From assembly GCF_000714815.1 (NCBI RefSeq), contig NZ_JMIH01000010.1, positions 1 through 64,000 of the forward strand: a DNA stretch of 64,000 nt. The letters are read 5' to 3'. The DNA comes from Anditalea andensis. Its GTDB lineage: Bacteria > Bacteroidota > Bacteroidia > Cytophagales > Cyclobacteriaceae. Both the position numbers and the translations under genes were made by a program. Under the pieces are notes generated by a model that was not told the DNA's origin, searched no databases, and saw only the letters and a program-made list of their open reading frames with translations. The stretch's first letter is position 1, and every line of letters begins with the position of its first letter. Positions 8,710-17,800 of the stretch are shown here, one piece after another.

Positions 8710-9156
8710 CTAGAAAGTGACTTCATAAATATCAGATGAATTTCTAATTATATTACGCGCTTCAAATCCTCCTGATTCTGGGATTTGCTCGATTAGATCA
8801 AACTGTTTACAGTCACGCGGCAGGCCTTCAAAAATAAGGGTGAAATAATGATAGGCTTTGTTCCCGACAGCCATCCACTGTGGGAAAACCGTAATATTTT
8901 CTGTATTCAATAGTTTTGGTCTATAGCCGCTTTCATGTGGGATTAAATATGTACTGGACCATATTCGAATTCCCATTACACCATTTCCTATACCTACCCG
9001 GGCATGTACAATGACCTGTCTCTCCACTTCCGTGGCGGCCATTGCCATAGCGGTTAATGTTTCTTCCACTTCTATTATGATAGGCTCTGTTATAGGTGCG
9101 GAGGTGTGTGATTTATTTGACTTTCCTGTGTATTTGTAGGTTGCCATCGGATTCAT
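8710..9156 (-). CDS. conserved-looking hypothetical protein
   Basis: I do not assign a family to this 148-residue protein. It has no signal peptide or membrane segment. The composition is that of a compact beta-rich soluble protein, with a central RVGIGNGVMGIRIW strand region, TYLIPHESGYR, and a C-terminal HYFTLIFEGLPRDCKQFDLIEQIPE stretch, part of which resembles segments found in other Bacteroidota hypotheticals. An alternative start is Met4 (9147). It ends 24 bases from the stop of the DUF421 pair, convergent with it. Confidence 0.7.
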   Translation of the reverse strand: MNPMATYKYTGKSNKSHTSAPITEPIIIEVEETLTAMAMAATEVERQVIVHARVGIGNGVMGIRIWSSTYLIPHESGYRPKLLNTENITVFPQWMAVGNKAYHYFTLIFEGLPRDCKQFDLIEQIPESGGFEARNIIRNSSDIYEVTF

Positions 9157-9526
9157 TAATTAGCTAGGCTTAATTTAACCATATCAATGAAAATGTAAAA
9201 GTCTATGTAGAGATTTTTTGCTAAGGGTAATGGTTTCTAATTTCAGTACTTATTAAAAAGCAAACCAAAAGGCCTGCTGATATTAAAATAAAGTTAATTT
9301 TTTTCAAAATATATGAAACGGATCAAAATACAAAATAACAATTTTAAGATGCATAATTATAATGGTAAATAATACCGTACTGTTTTAGTCTTTATTGTTT
9401 GAAGATATACTATTAGAACTGATTTTGATATGATGGAATTTTCTGGCATTTTACGGCCTTAAATGATATCAGGCTTCCATAGCCTATGTCATTTTGGGAG
9501 AAAGTAAACGACATATTAATATATTT
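9157..9526. other. AT-rich intergenic region
   Basis: About 370 bases of low-GC sequence separate a minus-strand gene start from a small plus-strand gene. It should hold promoters for both. I see no RNA gene, hairpin or coding frame. Confidence 0.4.
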
Positions 9527-9739
9527 ATGAAGAACTCTTATAAATTGATTTTTGCAAACATATTTGCCATGATATCCATAACCACCATATTGACAGTAAG
9601 TAAAATGATGGGTTATGAGGTGGGGCTATATGCATCATCATTCATTCCAAATTTATTACTTATATCAGTTCCTCAGTTTGGTTTTATTTATTTATATAGT
9701 AACTCAAATACAAAGGCAGATAGCAAATATTCAGGGTGA
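9527..9739 (+). CDS. small two-helix membrane protein, function unknown
   Basis: This 70-residue protein has a charged start (MKNSYK), a hydrophobic helix at about 6-25, a second helix at about 34-52 and a polar C-terminal tail. I chose the ATG at 9527 because an upstream TTG in the same frame adds only an unlikely charged leader. No family is recognised. It stands alone in an AT-rich region, so it may be a real small protein or a chance frame. Confidence 0.45.
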   Translation: MKNSYKLIFANIFAMISITTILTVSKMMGYEVGLYASSFIPNLLLISVPQFGFIYLYSNSNTKADSKYSG

Positions 9740-10069
9740 ATTTCGTTTATGTGCCATATTTAATATTGAATAAATCATAGTATATCCCATTTTATTTTAA
9801 ATATAAATATCTATAGGCTAGTTGCTTATTGTGTTTTTTAAATTAAAAATTGTTTTAAAAGCTTTCATGTTAGTTCCATTACTGGATGTAATTTTTTTTT
9901 ATGGCACCAATCATAAAACAAAAAAATACCTCTCAAATACATTTAAGTTGTAATGATTTTAGGTATGAATTATAGTGGTTTATTTAAGTAATTTTTTGTA
10001 TTATTTTTTTTATGATTTGATATTTTTAATTGGTAATTTTTATGTTACTTTATCCCTTAAAAATTTGAA
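9740..10069. other. very AT-rich spacer
   Basis: About 330 bases, mostly A and T runs, lie upstream of the AhpD-like operon. No gene or RNA is evident. It probably contains the operon promoter. Confidence 0.4.
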
Positions 10070-10639
10070 ATGAAAAATTATAAATTAATTGAGTATGATA
10101 ATGCTTCTTCTCGTGTAAAAGAAATATATGATGATACTAAAAAGACTTTAGGTGTACCATTTGTTTTAAACTGGTTTAAATGTCAGGGAAACAATCCTAC
10201 GCTTTTATCAGGAAATTGGGCCAAGCTTAAAAGTACGCTATGCGAAGGGGAAGTTCCCAATATTATAAAACAACTTATCATTTATAAAGTATCTTCAGAA
10301 AGGAACTGTACATATTGTGCAGAAGCGCACAGGTTGTTTGCCAATATGTTGGGCAAAGATCTTTCTAATGATGATAATTTTTTGGTCACTGAGAACTTGG
10401 ACAGTGATCAGGTACCCCACAGTTATAAAGTAGCAGTAGAGGTAGTTTCGGAAGCAGCCTTAAAAAATGGTGATATCAGCCAGATTCATTTTGATAAGCT
10501 GCTATCCGCCGGGTTCAATAGTGAGGAAATTCAGGAGCTTTTTGCTCAAGCCGATCTGGTGAACATGTTAAATACTATAGCCAATGTATCTGGGATAAAA
10601 GTAGATGCTGAGATAGTGGAACTGAGCCTTACTTATTGA
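10070..10639 (+). CDS. carboxymuconolactone decarboxylase/AhpD-like protein
   Basis: The 189-residue all-helical protein contains the redox motif C80-T-Y-C83 with H87 (CTYCAEAH), the active-site signature of the AhpD-like branch of the CMD family. In AhpD the paired cysteines reduce peroxiredoxin AhpC; many relatives act as generic peroxidases. The flanking helices (KQLIIYKVSSERN before, LVNMLNTIANVSG at the end) match the fold. It is the first gene of a tight operon, 3 bases from the GAF/H-box gene, which suggests redox or peroxide sensing. It starts at ATG with AT-rich upstream sequence. Confidence 0.87.
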   Translation: MKNYKLIEYDNASSRVKEIYDDTKKTLGVPFVLNWFKCQGNNPTLLSGNWAKLKSTLCEGEVPNIIKQLIIYKVSSERNCTYCAEAHRLFANMLGKDLSNDDNFLVTENLDSDQVPHSYKVAVEVVSEAALKNGDISQIHFDKLLSAGFNSEEIQELFAQADLVNMLNTIANVSGIKVDAEIVELSLTY

Positions 10640-10642
10640 TAA

Positions 10643-11401
10643 ATGTTTTCGGAAGAACCTCATTATAAAGTCCTTTTTGAGGCCATCAACAAATTTTCTA
10701 TTGCTGTCTTTAATGCAGGCAGCCGCGTAGAAATTGGATCAATTCTTAGAGAGAAATTAAAGTATTTAATCAATTGCAATGCTTTTGAATTCTATATTAT
10801 CAAGGGTGATGAAGTGGAAATGATTAGTCAAACTCAAGCAGAAGGCGAATCTATACCTACTGGAGAACTGGAGCCATGGATGACGTCCCTGTGGGAAACG
10901 GGTATTCCATTACATCATATAGAGCACAGAGATGGTAATCAAACTGAGTTAAGAGGCTGGTCCTTCAAAAAAAATGAGCGACTGGGATCAATGATTATTG
11001 TAAAATCTGATGACAAAGCTCCATTTACCAACAGGTATGTTACCATGGTCAAACTGATCAATGAAATATTGTGGTCCAAGATCAGCAATTATCGATTGAT
11101 AGAGGAACTGGATAGGAAAAATAACAGGATCGAATCCCTTATGCAGGAGCAGGAGAAGCTAATCAGTCTGAGAACTCAGAAGCTCCTTCAAAGCAACCAA
11201 TATCTGACCCAATTGATTCAGTTTAATTCGCACCAGATCCGTGAGCCTATTACCCGTGTATTAAGTATAGCTGATCTCAAAGATGAAGTTGGTATGGAAG
11301 AGTGGGACAAAGAGTTTTGGCCTGATATACTTCGGGCTATTTCAGATCTTGATCAGGCGCTTACCAGTATAGTGGCAAAAGTGGAACGTTTACAGCCCTA
11401 A
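10643..11401 (+). CDS. GAF-like sensor with histidine H-box but no ATPase domain
   Basis: Residues 1-145 of this 252-residue protein look like a GAF-type sensor domain. A coiled coil at about 150-190 follows. A dimerisation/phosphoacceptor segment, FNSHQIREPITRVLSIADL, carries the candidate phosphohistidine H197. The protein ends about 55 residues later, so there is no HATPase domain (no N, G1 or G2 boxes). It could be a histidine phosphotransfer protein, a receptor phosphorylated in trans, or a pseudo-kinase. It lies 3 bases from both the AhpD-like gene before it and the receiver gene after it. The frame ends at a clean stop, so it is not an obvious truncation. Confidence 0.82.
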   Translation: MFSEEPHYKVLFEAINKFSIAVFNAGSRVEIGSILREKLKYLINCNAFEFYIIKGDEVEMISQTQAEGESIPTGELEPWMTSLWETGIPLHHIEHRDGNQTELRGWSFKKNERLGSMIIVKSDDKAPFTNRYVTMVKLINEILWSKISNYRLIEELDRKNNRIESLMQEQEKLISLRTQKLLQSNQYLTQLIQFNSHQIREPITRVLSIADLKDEVGMEEWDKEFWPDILRAISDLDQALTSIVAKVERLQP

Positions 11402-11404
11402 CGC

Positions 11405-11779
11405 ATGAAAAAGATTTATCTAGTGGATGATCAGCCGATTATGAACAAAATTAATAAGCGGTTCATCTCAATGCTTGATGACAGTATTTTACTGTATGAT
11501 TTTACAGATCCCAAAGAGGCTTTGGACATGATTTCTGAAGATAATCCTGATCTTGTCCTGTTGGATTTGAATATGCCGGTGATCACTGGCTGGGATTTTC
11601 TAGGTATATTAGAAAGAGCAGGCAAAACCTTCAATGTGGTGATTCTGACCTCATCTATAAGCCAGCAGGATAAAATTACCTCTACTCAATACTCTTCAGT
11701 AAAGGGGTATTATGTCAAACCCATCGGGAAAAAAGAATTTTCCCATATAATAGAAAATTTTTTGAAAGAAAATATATAA
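11405..11779 (+). CDS. stand-alone response-regulator receiver protein
   Basis: The 124-residue protein is a single CheY-like receiver domain. The acidic pair is D8/D9, the phosphoacceptor D54 sits in LLDLNMP, and T82 and K105 (KPIG) complete the active site. No output domain is present. Such receivers either act by protein interaction or pass phosphate on. It is translationally close to the GAF/H-box gene and is the obvious cognate partner. A hairpin without a strong T run lies 16 bases downstream. Confidence 0.9.
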   Translation: MKKIYLVDDQPIMNKINKRFISMLDDSILLYDFTDPKEALDMISEDNPDLVLLDLNMPVITGWDFLGILERAGKTFNVVILTSSISQQDKITSTQYSSVKGYYVKPIGKKEFSHIIENFLKENI

Positions 11780-11794
11780 ATGTTATCAATAAAA

Positions 11795-11832
11795 CTGGGA
11801 GGAATGTCATCAATCAATGTCTTTCCTCCCAG
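11795..11832 (+). terminator. hairpin at the end of the AhpD-GAF-receiver operon
   Basis: Perfect 10-bp stem CTGGGAGGAA/TTCCTCCCAG. There is no T tract after it, so it may be a weak terminator or an mRNA 3'-end stabiliser. Confidence 0.5.
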
Positions 11833-11921
11833 ATTATGCATGCACTATTTCATATACATGACCGGTTAAAACGTTTGCCAGGAAAATTGTACATGTCTTA
11901 ATGCTATAGGTAAGGGTATGA

Positions 11922-12623
11922 TCAACCGATCAAATTGCCCTCATCATCCCATTTTGCCACTACACCTCTGTCTTCTGGTCTTAAGTAGATAGGCATCAGG
12001 CTTTCATCATATGAAAGGTTATACTTTGCCAAGACGTGATCAGGGACCCCGTTCCATATATTGGGAGAGTTTCCTACATATTCCAGGTCAGCAAAGCCTA
12101 TTCTCGACGTAAAATACCCCGTAGCAGTTAAATCTCTCAGCAGGTTAAAAAACCTTACCCCGTATATTACTTCGGGTTTTGCGCTTTCAGGATAGGCTAT
12201 CTCATCTATGATGGCTATTCTTTGTTGATCGCTTAGTTCCATAAACGCTTTATCATGAAGATCCTTGGCGTGGTTGTCCAGCCATTGGAGTCCTCCCCTC
12301 ATATGGGTTTGATTTGCTGGTAGATCCTTCATCATAAATTCAATAAAGTCTGGAACTCCCGCTTCCAGTGCGCCTCCGGATTTATCGTCTTTGGGAATGA
12401 TCACCTCCACCAGGTAATCCAGTTTGGTTTTTTCTTCAGGAGTAAAAAAGGTAGTGGAATGCAGTTTGGCATCCAGAGCAAGTTCTTCAGGGCTTCTGCC
12501 GGCTGCTGATAAACCTTCTGCCTTAGGGATATCTGTAGAGGTAGTATCCTCTACACCACATCCCGCCAATAAAATACCCGAAGCTCCTGTAAGCAATAGT
12601 TTTAAATTTTCGCGTCTGTTCAT
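11922..12623 (-). CDS. gluconate 2-dehydrogenase subunit 3-like lipoprotein
   Basis: The 233-residue protein begins with an arginine-pair signal sequence ending in the lipobox LLAGC (C22), so it is a lipoprotein. The body carries features of the gluconate 2-dehydrogenase subunit 3 family: FFTPEEKTKLDYLVEVIIPKD, then PDFIEFMM and a C-terminal GVRFFNLLRDLTATGYFTS with a tyrosine/phenylalanine-rich stretch. These small subunits partner GMC-type flavin dehydrogenases. It is the second gene of an operon whose first gene, six bases away, encodes such an enzyme. Twin arginines (RR at residues 3-4) suggest Tat export, although the consensus is incomplete. Confidence 0.88.
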   Translation of the reverse strand: MNRRENLKLLLTGASGILLAGCGVEDTTSTDIPKAEGLSAAGRSPEELALDAKLHSTTFFTPEEKTKLDYLVEVIIPKDDKSGGALEAGVPDFIEFMMKDLPANQTHMRGGLQWLDNHAKDLHDKAFMELSDQQRIAIIDEIAYPESAKPEVIYGVRFFNLLRDLTATGYFTSRIGFADLEYVGNSPNIWNGVPDHVLAKYNLSYDESLMPIYLRPEDRGVVAKWDDEGNLIG

Positions 12624-12629
12624 TGGATA

Positions 12630-14369
12630 TTAAATGTTTTTCTTTTTCATCTCACTGATAATATAATCTGATGTCCTCCATGAAAGGGCTAATATTGTCC
12701 ACGTAGGGTTCTTATCTGCCTGGGAAACAAAGGGCCCCCCATCTACTACAAAAAGGTTATCGCAATCGTGGGCCTGACAGTTGCTGTTAAGCACGGAAGT
12801 ATTGGGGTCATTTCCCATACGGGTAGTCCCTACTTCATGTATGATCCTACCGGGTGCATGTAGTCCAAACTGGGTTTCTTTAGTCGGTCGCTTACCCATC
12901 AGTTTACCGCCCATGCCGGTCAGTATTTCTTCAAATGTCTCGTGCATATGATCCGCCTGCTTTAATTCCTGGTCAGTCCAGTTATAGTTGAACTTAAGTA
13001 CCGGGATGCCGTATTTATCCACTGTATTGGGATCTATTTCGCAGTAATTGTCATATTGCGGTATGCTTTCACCCCTTCCAGACATGCCTACGGTGGTACC
13101 ATAGAATCTTCTGATATCTTTTTTCAGTCCTTCACCATACCCTCCGTTTGTACTGGGATTGCCAAATTCGTCTTTTATATGGCTTCGAAGGGTTTCCATG
13201 CCCATGCCAAACCCATATGACGGCATACTCATTCCTCCCCAGTATTCGATATGGTATCCTCTGGCAAAATCCAGTTTTTTATTGTCCAGCCACCAAGGTG
13301 TATACACGTGCATGCCGCCGACACCGTCTTCATTGTACCGGTCCCTATCTATTAAGTCTGGCAGGATGGCCATCCTGTCTGCACCGGTAGAATCGTGCAG
13401 GTATCGGCCTACCATACCGCCCTGATTGCCTATTCCATCAGGATGGGTTTTTGATTTTGAATTCAGCATTATACGGGCAGATTCACAGGCCGATGCCCCC
13501 AATACTACTACCCTGGATTTTAGTTTGTATTCCTTCATATCTACTTTGCTGATAAAGGATACCCCGGTAGCTTTGCCCTGATCATTAGTGGTGACTTTCC
13601 TAACCATTGAATTGGTATAAAGGTCTACTTTACCTTTGGCCATGGCCGGTTTTACCAGACAGGTACCGGCAGAAAAATCTGCATAAGCCTGGCATCCCCT
13701 ATTGCACTGCTGACAGAAAAAACACACCCCCCTCTCGTCATTTATCGGTCTGGTCAGGATGGAAAGCCTTGCTGGCAATACCGGAACAGCTGATTTCTTG
13801 GCACTCTTGGCAATCATTAATTCATGTAGCCTTGGTTTGGGAGGAGGCAGAAAAAAGCCGTCGGGTTCATTATGAATTCCTTCTTTTGTCCCAAATACCC
13901 CTATTAATTTATCCACTTTGTCATAATAGGGTTTTAAATCTTCATACCCTATAGGCCAGTCGTGACCCAAACCGTCTATGCTGCTTCTCTTAAAGTCATC
14001 TGGACCGAATCTCAGCGAGATCCTTCCCCAGTGGTTTGTCCTTCCACCCAGCATCCTGGACCGGAACCAGTCAAATTTGGTTCCCGACGAAAGTGTGTAG
14101 GGTTCACCTTCAATCAGCCATCCCCCGATAGCAGCATCGAAATCGCCAAAAGGCCTTACTGTTCCGGCTCCTCGTCTAGGGGATTCCCACGGCCATTGGA
14201 GTTGGGTTCGAAATTCTTCTTTGGCCGGATCCCAGTCCCCGCCTGCTTCGATCACGGCTACCGAAAATCCAGCTTCCGATAAAATCTTGGAAGCCATTCC
14301 TCCCCCTGCACCCGACCCCACTATGATCACATCATAAGATTGGGAGGATGAAATTATTTCTATACTCAT
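12630..14369 (-). CDS. GMC-family flavin-dependent oxidoreductase with cysteine cluster
   Basis: The 579-residue protein has an N-terminal Rossmann FAD-binding site (VGSGAGGG at 17-24), a substrate-binding middle and a C-terminal GMC part with IHEVGTTRMGNDP and a terminal NPTWTILALSWRTSDYI segment. The family oxidises sugars or alcohols with FAD. Residues 216-226 carry C-x2-C-x2-C-x3-C, which resembles the cysteine clusters that hold a 3Fe-4S centre in FAD-glucose dehydrogenases. It has no own signal peptide and could be co-exported with the Tat-like small subunit encoded next to it. Electrons may pass to a respiratory carrier. The start codon faces the SusC gene across a 439-base divergent spacer. 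Confidence 0.9.
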   Translation of the reverse strand: MSIEIISSSQSYDVIIVGSGAGGGMASKILSEAGFSVAVIEAGGDWDPAKEEFRTQLQWPWESPRRGAGTVRPFGDFDAAIGGWLIEGEPYTLSSGTKFDWFRSRMLGGRTNHWGRISLRFGPDDFKRSSIDGLGHDWPIGYEDLKPYYDKVDKLIGVFGTKEGIHNEPDGFFLPPPKPRLHELMIAKSAKKSAVPVLPARLSILTRPINDERGVCFFCQQCNRGCQAYADFSAGTCLVKPAMAKGKVDLYTNSMVRKVTTNDQGKATGVSFISKVDMKEYKLKSRVVVLGASACESARIMLNSKSKTHPDGIGNQGGMVGRYLHDSTGADRMAILPDLIDRDRYNEDGVGGMHVYTPWWLDNKKLDFARGYHIEYWGGMSMPSYGFGMGMETLRSHIKDEFGNPSTNGGYGEGLKKDIRRFYGTTVGMSGRGESIPQYDNYCEIDPNTVDKYGIPVLKFNYNWTDQELKQADHMHETFEEILTGMGGKLMGKRPTKETQFGLHAPGRIIHEVGTTRMGNDPNTSVLNSNCQAHDCDNLFVVDGGPFVSQADKNPTWTILALSWRTSDYIISEMKKKNI

Positions 14370-14514
14370 ATACTTTTATTTTGGTTTTGCTTTTGGGAAA
14401 AGTATTTCTCAACAATGCTATCACAATAAGAATAAGCACATTAGATAATATTTATGATTTATCAGATATACCTTTCTTGTAGGTCGTTTTTTAAGTAATA
14501 CCATTTTTTTAACG

Positions 14515-14533
14515 AAGTAAGTCTAACTTACTT
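14515..14533. promoter_or_regulatory. perfect dyad, candidate operator in the divergent promoter region
   Basis: AAGTAAGT-CTA-ACTTACTT is an exact 8-bp inverted repeat with a 3-base spacer. It lies 146 bases upstream of the GMC gene start and 276 bases upstream of SusC. It is the typical size of a dimeric repressor site and could serve both transcripts. No regulator gene is adjacent, so the binding protein is unknown. Confidence 0.55.
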
Positions 14534-14631
14534 ACATTTAATTTTTGTAATCACAATTATGGTAATTTTTTTTAATAAGAGTGTGAAACTATTTAAAATA
14601 ATCGTAATATGGCACTGTAATCCTTTAAATT

Positions 14632-14639
14632 TAAGTTTG
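14632..14639 (+). promoter_or_regulatory. possible Bacteroidota -7 element for SusC1
   Basis: TAAGTTTG fits the Bacteroidota -7 consensus TAnnTTTG. I see no convincing TTG at -33, so support is weak. It would give a leader of about 165 bases before the SusC gene. Confidence 0.3.
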
Positions 14640-14808
14640 CCATAAATTGAAAAGCCAATTTAGTAAAAAAGTAATAACAAGCTAAAAGCTTTTAGTTTTT
14701 ATTTACAGAAATTAAAATGGGCGGCAGATTTTATGGATTGAAAACGACGGCAGTCTATAAAAAAACTTTAATCAACTAGTTCAATTTATCAACAAAACCC
14801 TTAATATT

Positions 14809-17800
14809 ATGAAAACACAAATACCCAAGTCCTTGAAATTCAAAGGAAAATCTGTGGGTTGGATGTTCAGATGCGCGCTGCTCTGTAGCATGTCAGCTTC
14901 CACCGCAGGGGTGGCTCACGCCTATGATTTCAGGGCAAAAGAAACCTTCAAAACAACGCTTGAATCCAAGGAGCGTACCCGCTCTTTGGACGAGATAGTG
15001 ATTACCGGTACAGTAAGGGATGATAACGGAGAAACCCTTCCGGGAGTATCTATCATGGTAAAAGGAACGGCCATAGGTACTGTTACGGATATTGATGGCC
15101 GATTTTCTTTGGAAGTTCCTTCAGCCGAATCGATCCTGGTTTTCAGCTTTGTAGGCATGGAAACCCAAGAGGTACAGGTAGGGGCCAGGACCACTGTGAA
15201 TGTGGAGCTGAATGCAGGTACCAGATCACTCGATGAAGTGGTCGTGGTGGGGTATGGTAGCCAAAGAAGATCTGATCTTACCGGCTCAGTAGGTGTAGTA
15301 GGTTCTGAAGATCTGCTCAGAGAACCGGTCGGCAACGTGCTTCAGGGCCTGAAGGGAAAAGTCGCAGGTGTTAACGTCAACCTGAACTCGGGTTCACCTA
15401 CCAGTAGTCCCCGTGTAATTATAAGAGGTTTGGGTACCGTGAATGCTTCCTCAGACCCTCTTTATGTAGTGGATGGAGTGGTTATGGAAGATATCCGCTT
15501 TATGAATCCAAATGATATAGAAAGCTTGGAAGTATTGAAAGACGCTTCAGCTACCGCTATATACGGATCCAGAGGTGCCAATGGTGTCATCATGGTGACC
15601 ACTAAGCGTGGAAGTAAAACAGACGGCATAGTAGTGGGATATGAAGGATTCGTCAATATAGGGGTGTTGCCCAGAAAAATGGACATGATGAATTCAGAAG
15701 AATATCTTGAAGTGGTAGAACGCGGGTTCAATAATCATTCTAAATACTCTAGCAGTACTCCTCCGGTATTTAGCAGAGAGGATCCCCGTCTATTTGATGC
15801 AAATGGTAATCCATTATATGATACTGACTGGCAGGATGAGGCTACCAGAACGGCTGTATCCCATAACCACCAGATCTCTATACAGCAGGGAGGTGAAAGA
15901 AGCTCAGTAGGTGCTTTCTTCAATTATTCCCGTATGGAAGGAATAATGCTTAATAGCTGGATGGAGCGGATAAACGGGAAAATTGCCTATGATGCTTCTC
16001 CTAAATCCTGGCTTTCTATGGGGGTAAACCTCATGGTAAACCATACCACAGAAAATGAAGTGGAAGAAGGTGGCGGTGGCCAGGTACCTAGGAGAACAAT
16101 GTTAGAAATGCCTCCTATCTTCCCTGTGAAGTTTCCTGATGGTTCTTGGAGCAATTCCGCTATGATCAGCGACCCTTATAATATAGAGCCTATGGCCAAT
16201 CCTGTACACGTCTTGCAGACGCAGGAAAGACTTAGAAACAGGACACAGATTTTTGGAAATACTCACCTAACATTTCACTTGGCTCCGGGTTTGGATCTAA
16301 GGACCCAATTTGGATTTGATGTACATGAGCGCAAATTCCAGGATTATGGCCCTACTGATCTGATCAATATTTCAGCACCATTGGGATATGCTTCTATCAA
16401 TAATCAGCGCAGTACTTATTGGCAGGAAGAAACCTATTTGACCTATAATAAAGAAATAGGCGACCACCGTATCAACGCCGTGCTCGGATTAAGCTGGCAA
16501 GGCAGAACCTTTGAGGGGAATTTTGTGGAAGCACGAGGCTTTTCGGATAATTTTTTCCGATATAACCGGATACAGGCAGCCAGCCAACCGGAAGCGCCAC
16601 AGTCTCAATGGAATAACTGGACCATGAATTCCTACTTCCTGAGAGGTAGCTATACCTTGAAAGATAGGTACCTGATGACTTTGACCGGTAGAATAGATGG
16701 TTCTTCAAGATTTGGAGATAACAATAAATATGGGGTGTTTCCTTCAGCGGGCCTAGGTTGGATTATCAGCAATGAACCATTTATGGCCGGTGCTTCAGGA
16801 TTGGATGAACTTAAGTTTAGATCCAGTTTTGGGATCACCGGAAATACTGAAATCCCCATGTACCAGTCCCTAGGTACAGTATCTTCAGGTACAGTATTGA
16901 TCAATGGATCAAGGGCTTCACACAGTTTTGTCAATAGATTGCCCAACCCGGATTTAAGTTGGGAAAAAACCAACCAGTTTGATGTAGGTTTTGACATGGG
17001 GTTGTTTAACAGGAGACTGACTTTGGCTTTTGATTATTATTATAAGCTCACCACTGATCTGCTTTTAGATAGACCTGTTCCATTCAGTACGGGTTTTTCA
17101 GCAGTGCGTGATAACATTGGGTCAATATCCAATCAAGGTGTAGAAATGCTTTTGACCGGATATATCATAAGCAGACCTGAATTCTCTTGGGAATCCACGC
17201 TGAATTTTAATTATAATGTGAACAGAATCGAATCGCTAGGTGAAAATAATGAAGATATATTTCCTGGACCAAACTGGGTATCCGGTAGCCAAACTATCTT
17301 GAGGGTAGGAGAACCGTTGAGTTCTTTCTGGGGATTTGAGCGTTTAGGGACATGGGGAACTGACGAAGCGGCAGAAGCAGCCGCAGCAGGAAGAGTGCCA
17401 GGTGAAGCCAAGCGTTCTGCTAACCCAACCATCATAGGTAATGGTCTTCCAAAATGGAACGGTGCGCTGATCAATAATGTGAGATACAAAAATTGGGATT
17501 TCAGTTTGGAAATGCAGTTTGTATGGGGCGTAGATGTATTGCAGCAATTTCTTCACTCTGTGGAAGATAGAACGGGCATAGCCAATACCTTAAGGACTTC
17601 TTTATATGATTCATGGACTGAAACCAACCAGAATACAAATGTTCAGCAGATCCGTAATGCAGCCTATTCAGGCCAAAACAGTGAAATAGATGATCATTGG
17701 GTAGCAGATGGATCCTATATTAGAGGTAACCTCATCTCATTGGGATATACATTTGATAGAGAATTGATTTCTAGGCTCAACATTAATAACCTAAGGGTGT

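Noticed and set aside
13607-13954. 115-codon plus-strand frame
   Set aside because: Antisense shadow of the GMC oxidoreductase gene, which has full-length family motifs.
14922-15335. 137-codon minus-strand frame
   Set aside because: Antisense shadow of SusC1; low-complexity Ser/Thr-rich product.
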